This document shows, piece after piece, positions 6,544-7,416 of a stretch of DNA of 7,416 bases (its first letter is position 1; each line of letters opens with the position of its first letter). Under the pieces are notes generated by a model, which saw nothing but the letters and a program-made list of their open reading frames with translations, was not told the origin of the DNA and did no database searches. The translations under genes and the position numbers were made by a program. The stretch lies in NCBI GenBank assembly GCA_937124525.1, contig CAKZLA010000157.1:1-7416 (forward strand). Direction: 5' to 3'. Source of the stretch: an uncultured Desulfobacterium sp. (GTDB lineage Bacteria > Desulfobacterota > Desulfobacteria > Desulfobacterales > Desulfobacteraceae).

Positions 6544-7140
6544 TTATTGCAGTACTTCCAGTATTTTGTCAATCAGTTCTGAAACTGTAAATGGTTTCTG
6601 GATAAAGGCTGTATCCTCTTCCAGAACGCCTCTATGAGCAATGACATCCTCTGTGTAACCGGACATATAAATTACTTTCAGATCCGGATACTTCTTGGAT
6701 GCCTGGATAAATAATTGTTTGCCGTTCATTCCAGGCATTACGACATCGGTCAAAAGCAGATGCAGCGGTCCCGTATGTTGCTTTAAAATGGACAGGGCTT
6801 CTCCTCCGTTTTCTGCTACAACAGGTGTGCAACCAAATTGTTTCAGGATAGAAAATACAAGGCTTCTTATTTGTTCATTATCTTCAACCACAAGGATTTT
6901 CTCGTTGCCGGACAGGGCTGCTGCCAGCCTGGGTGCATCAGTTCTCTTTTTTTTCGGGCCGTTTTCGCAAACAGGCAGATATACTTTAAAGGTTGTGCCT
7001 TGATTTAATTCGCTGTAAACCCAAAGATGACCGCCATGCTGTTTGACAATGCCATAAACCGTTGCCAGACCCAGGCCTGTTCCATTATCTCCTTTGGTTG
7101 TAAAAAAAGGTTCAAAAATCTGCTTTTGAGTTTCAATTTT
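6544..7140 (-). pseudogene. N-terminally truncated hybrid histidine kinase (HATPase C-terminal part plus intact receiver)
   Basis: The frame ends at TAA (6546-6544). Before it is a complete receiver: ILVVEDNEQ at its start, phosphoacceptor Asp in LTDVVMPGMNG (codon 6747-6745), MSGYTEDVIAHRGVL and FIQKPF. Upstream in the same frame is the end of a HATPase domain: ETQKQIFEPFFTTKGDNG, then GTGLGLATVYGIVKQHGG and TTFKVYLP. This receiver and HATPase pairing is typical of PAS hybrid kinases in Desulfobacterota. Everything N-terminal is absent: no HisKA, no N-box, and the DTGxG box position reads ELKRNKK. The frame stays open to 7221 without any ATG, GTG or TTG before the GTG at 6891. Homology fades at about 7134, next to foreign-looking DNA. 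It is either a broken gene or one cut by an assembly join. A receiver-only protein from GTG 6891 (115 aa) is possible but has no evident SD. Confidence 0.8.
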
Positions 7141-7196
7141 TTTATTACGCTTGAGCTCATTAACAGAAATTAATAATAGGCCATTGTTTTTAACGG

Positions 7197-7415
7197 TTAC
7201 TCTTTTCTTCTTGTAAATATGCTACGCTTATACTTTTCTATAAGTTCAGCAAACGAGCTAAACTCCTCTCGATAGAATAATCCTGCTCCTTGAGTATAAG
7301 GACTGTTTATCTGAAGCAAACTATTATTATTTGATCTATTAAAACCTCTTAATCGAAATCGACCATCTTGACTTATTTTATATTCTACAGAAAACTCACC
7401 AATTAAACCGGTAGC
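7197..7415 (-). CDS. tamB: C-terminal end of a Bacteroidota-type TamB / translocation and assembly module protein (72 aa, runs off the right edge)
   Basis: The minus-strand frame from 7415 to TAA (7199-7197) reads ATGLIGEFSVEYKISQDGRF, then RLRGFNRSNNNS, SPYTQGAGLFYREEF and SSFAELIEKY. The pattern of a beta strand with DGRF, FNRSN, SPYTQG, GLFYREEF and a final short helix is the C-terminus I associate with the very long TamB (DUF490) proteins of Bacteroidota, which span the periplasm and help outer-membrane assembly or lipid transport. The rest of the gene, normally over a thousand residues, would lie to the right of the window. Codon use is more AT-rich than in the kinases to the left. No homolog is expected beside Desulfobacterota kinases. 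Family recognition is by eye. Confidence 0.75.
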   Translation of the reverse strand, partial: ATGLIGEFSVEYKISQDGRFRLRGFNRSNNNSLLQINSPYTQGAGLFYREEFSSFAELIEKYKRSIFTRRKE

Positions 7416-7416
7416 G

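Noticed and set aside
7408..7416. CGGTAGCG at the right edge also occurs at 5859-5866
   Set aside because: Eight shared bases are too few to call a repeat or an attachment site.
1..7416. CRISPR array, tRNA/rRNA genes, transposase or complete defence system
   Set aside because: No regularly spaced repeats, no RNA gene signatures and no such protein motifs were seen on either strand.

Overview
The window looks like a signalling island from a Desulfobacterota (Desulfobacteraceae-type) genome. Nearly all recognisable coding sequence is on the minus strand and consists of PAS/Cache sensor, hybrid histidine kinase and response regulator modules typical of that group. This assignment is from recalled family resemblance, not a database search.

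Reading along the minus strand (right to left), the core is a tightly packed three-gene unit. First comes a Cache-PAS-PAS-PAS membrane sensor with no kinase domain (5710-3413). Next is a hybrid histidine kinase with two PAS domains, HisKA, HATPase, a receiver and an Hpt domain (3423-445), which starts at TTG and overlaps the sensor gene by 11 bp. Last is a response regulator (470 to beyond position 1), which overlaps the kinase gene by 26 bp and runs off the left edge. The likely working model is: periplasmic ligand, possibly a carboxylate judging from the DctB-like Cache motif, then sensor, then partner hybrid kinase phosphorelay (His405, Asp697, His847), then Asp59 of the response regulator, whose output domain lies outside the window.

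Upstream of this unit is about 830 bp without a convincing gene (5711-6543). It holds a 119-bp MITE-like element with perfect 17-bp inverted ends bounded by TTAA, a 19-bp palindrome just before the sensor start codon, a run of three hairpins (6093-6211), and two weak small plus-strand ORFs.

At the right end is an N-terminally broken hybrid kinase (HATPase remnant plus intact receiver, 6544 to about 7140). Immediately next to it are the last 72 codons of a Bacteroidota-type TamB protein (7197-7415). The kinase frame has lost its DTGxG region and has no start codon. This junction is the oddest thing in the window: it is either a real rearrangement or transfer, or a chimeric assembly join, and should be tested before anything is built on it.

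No tRNA, rRNA, CRISPR array, transposase or complete defence system was seen.
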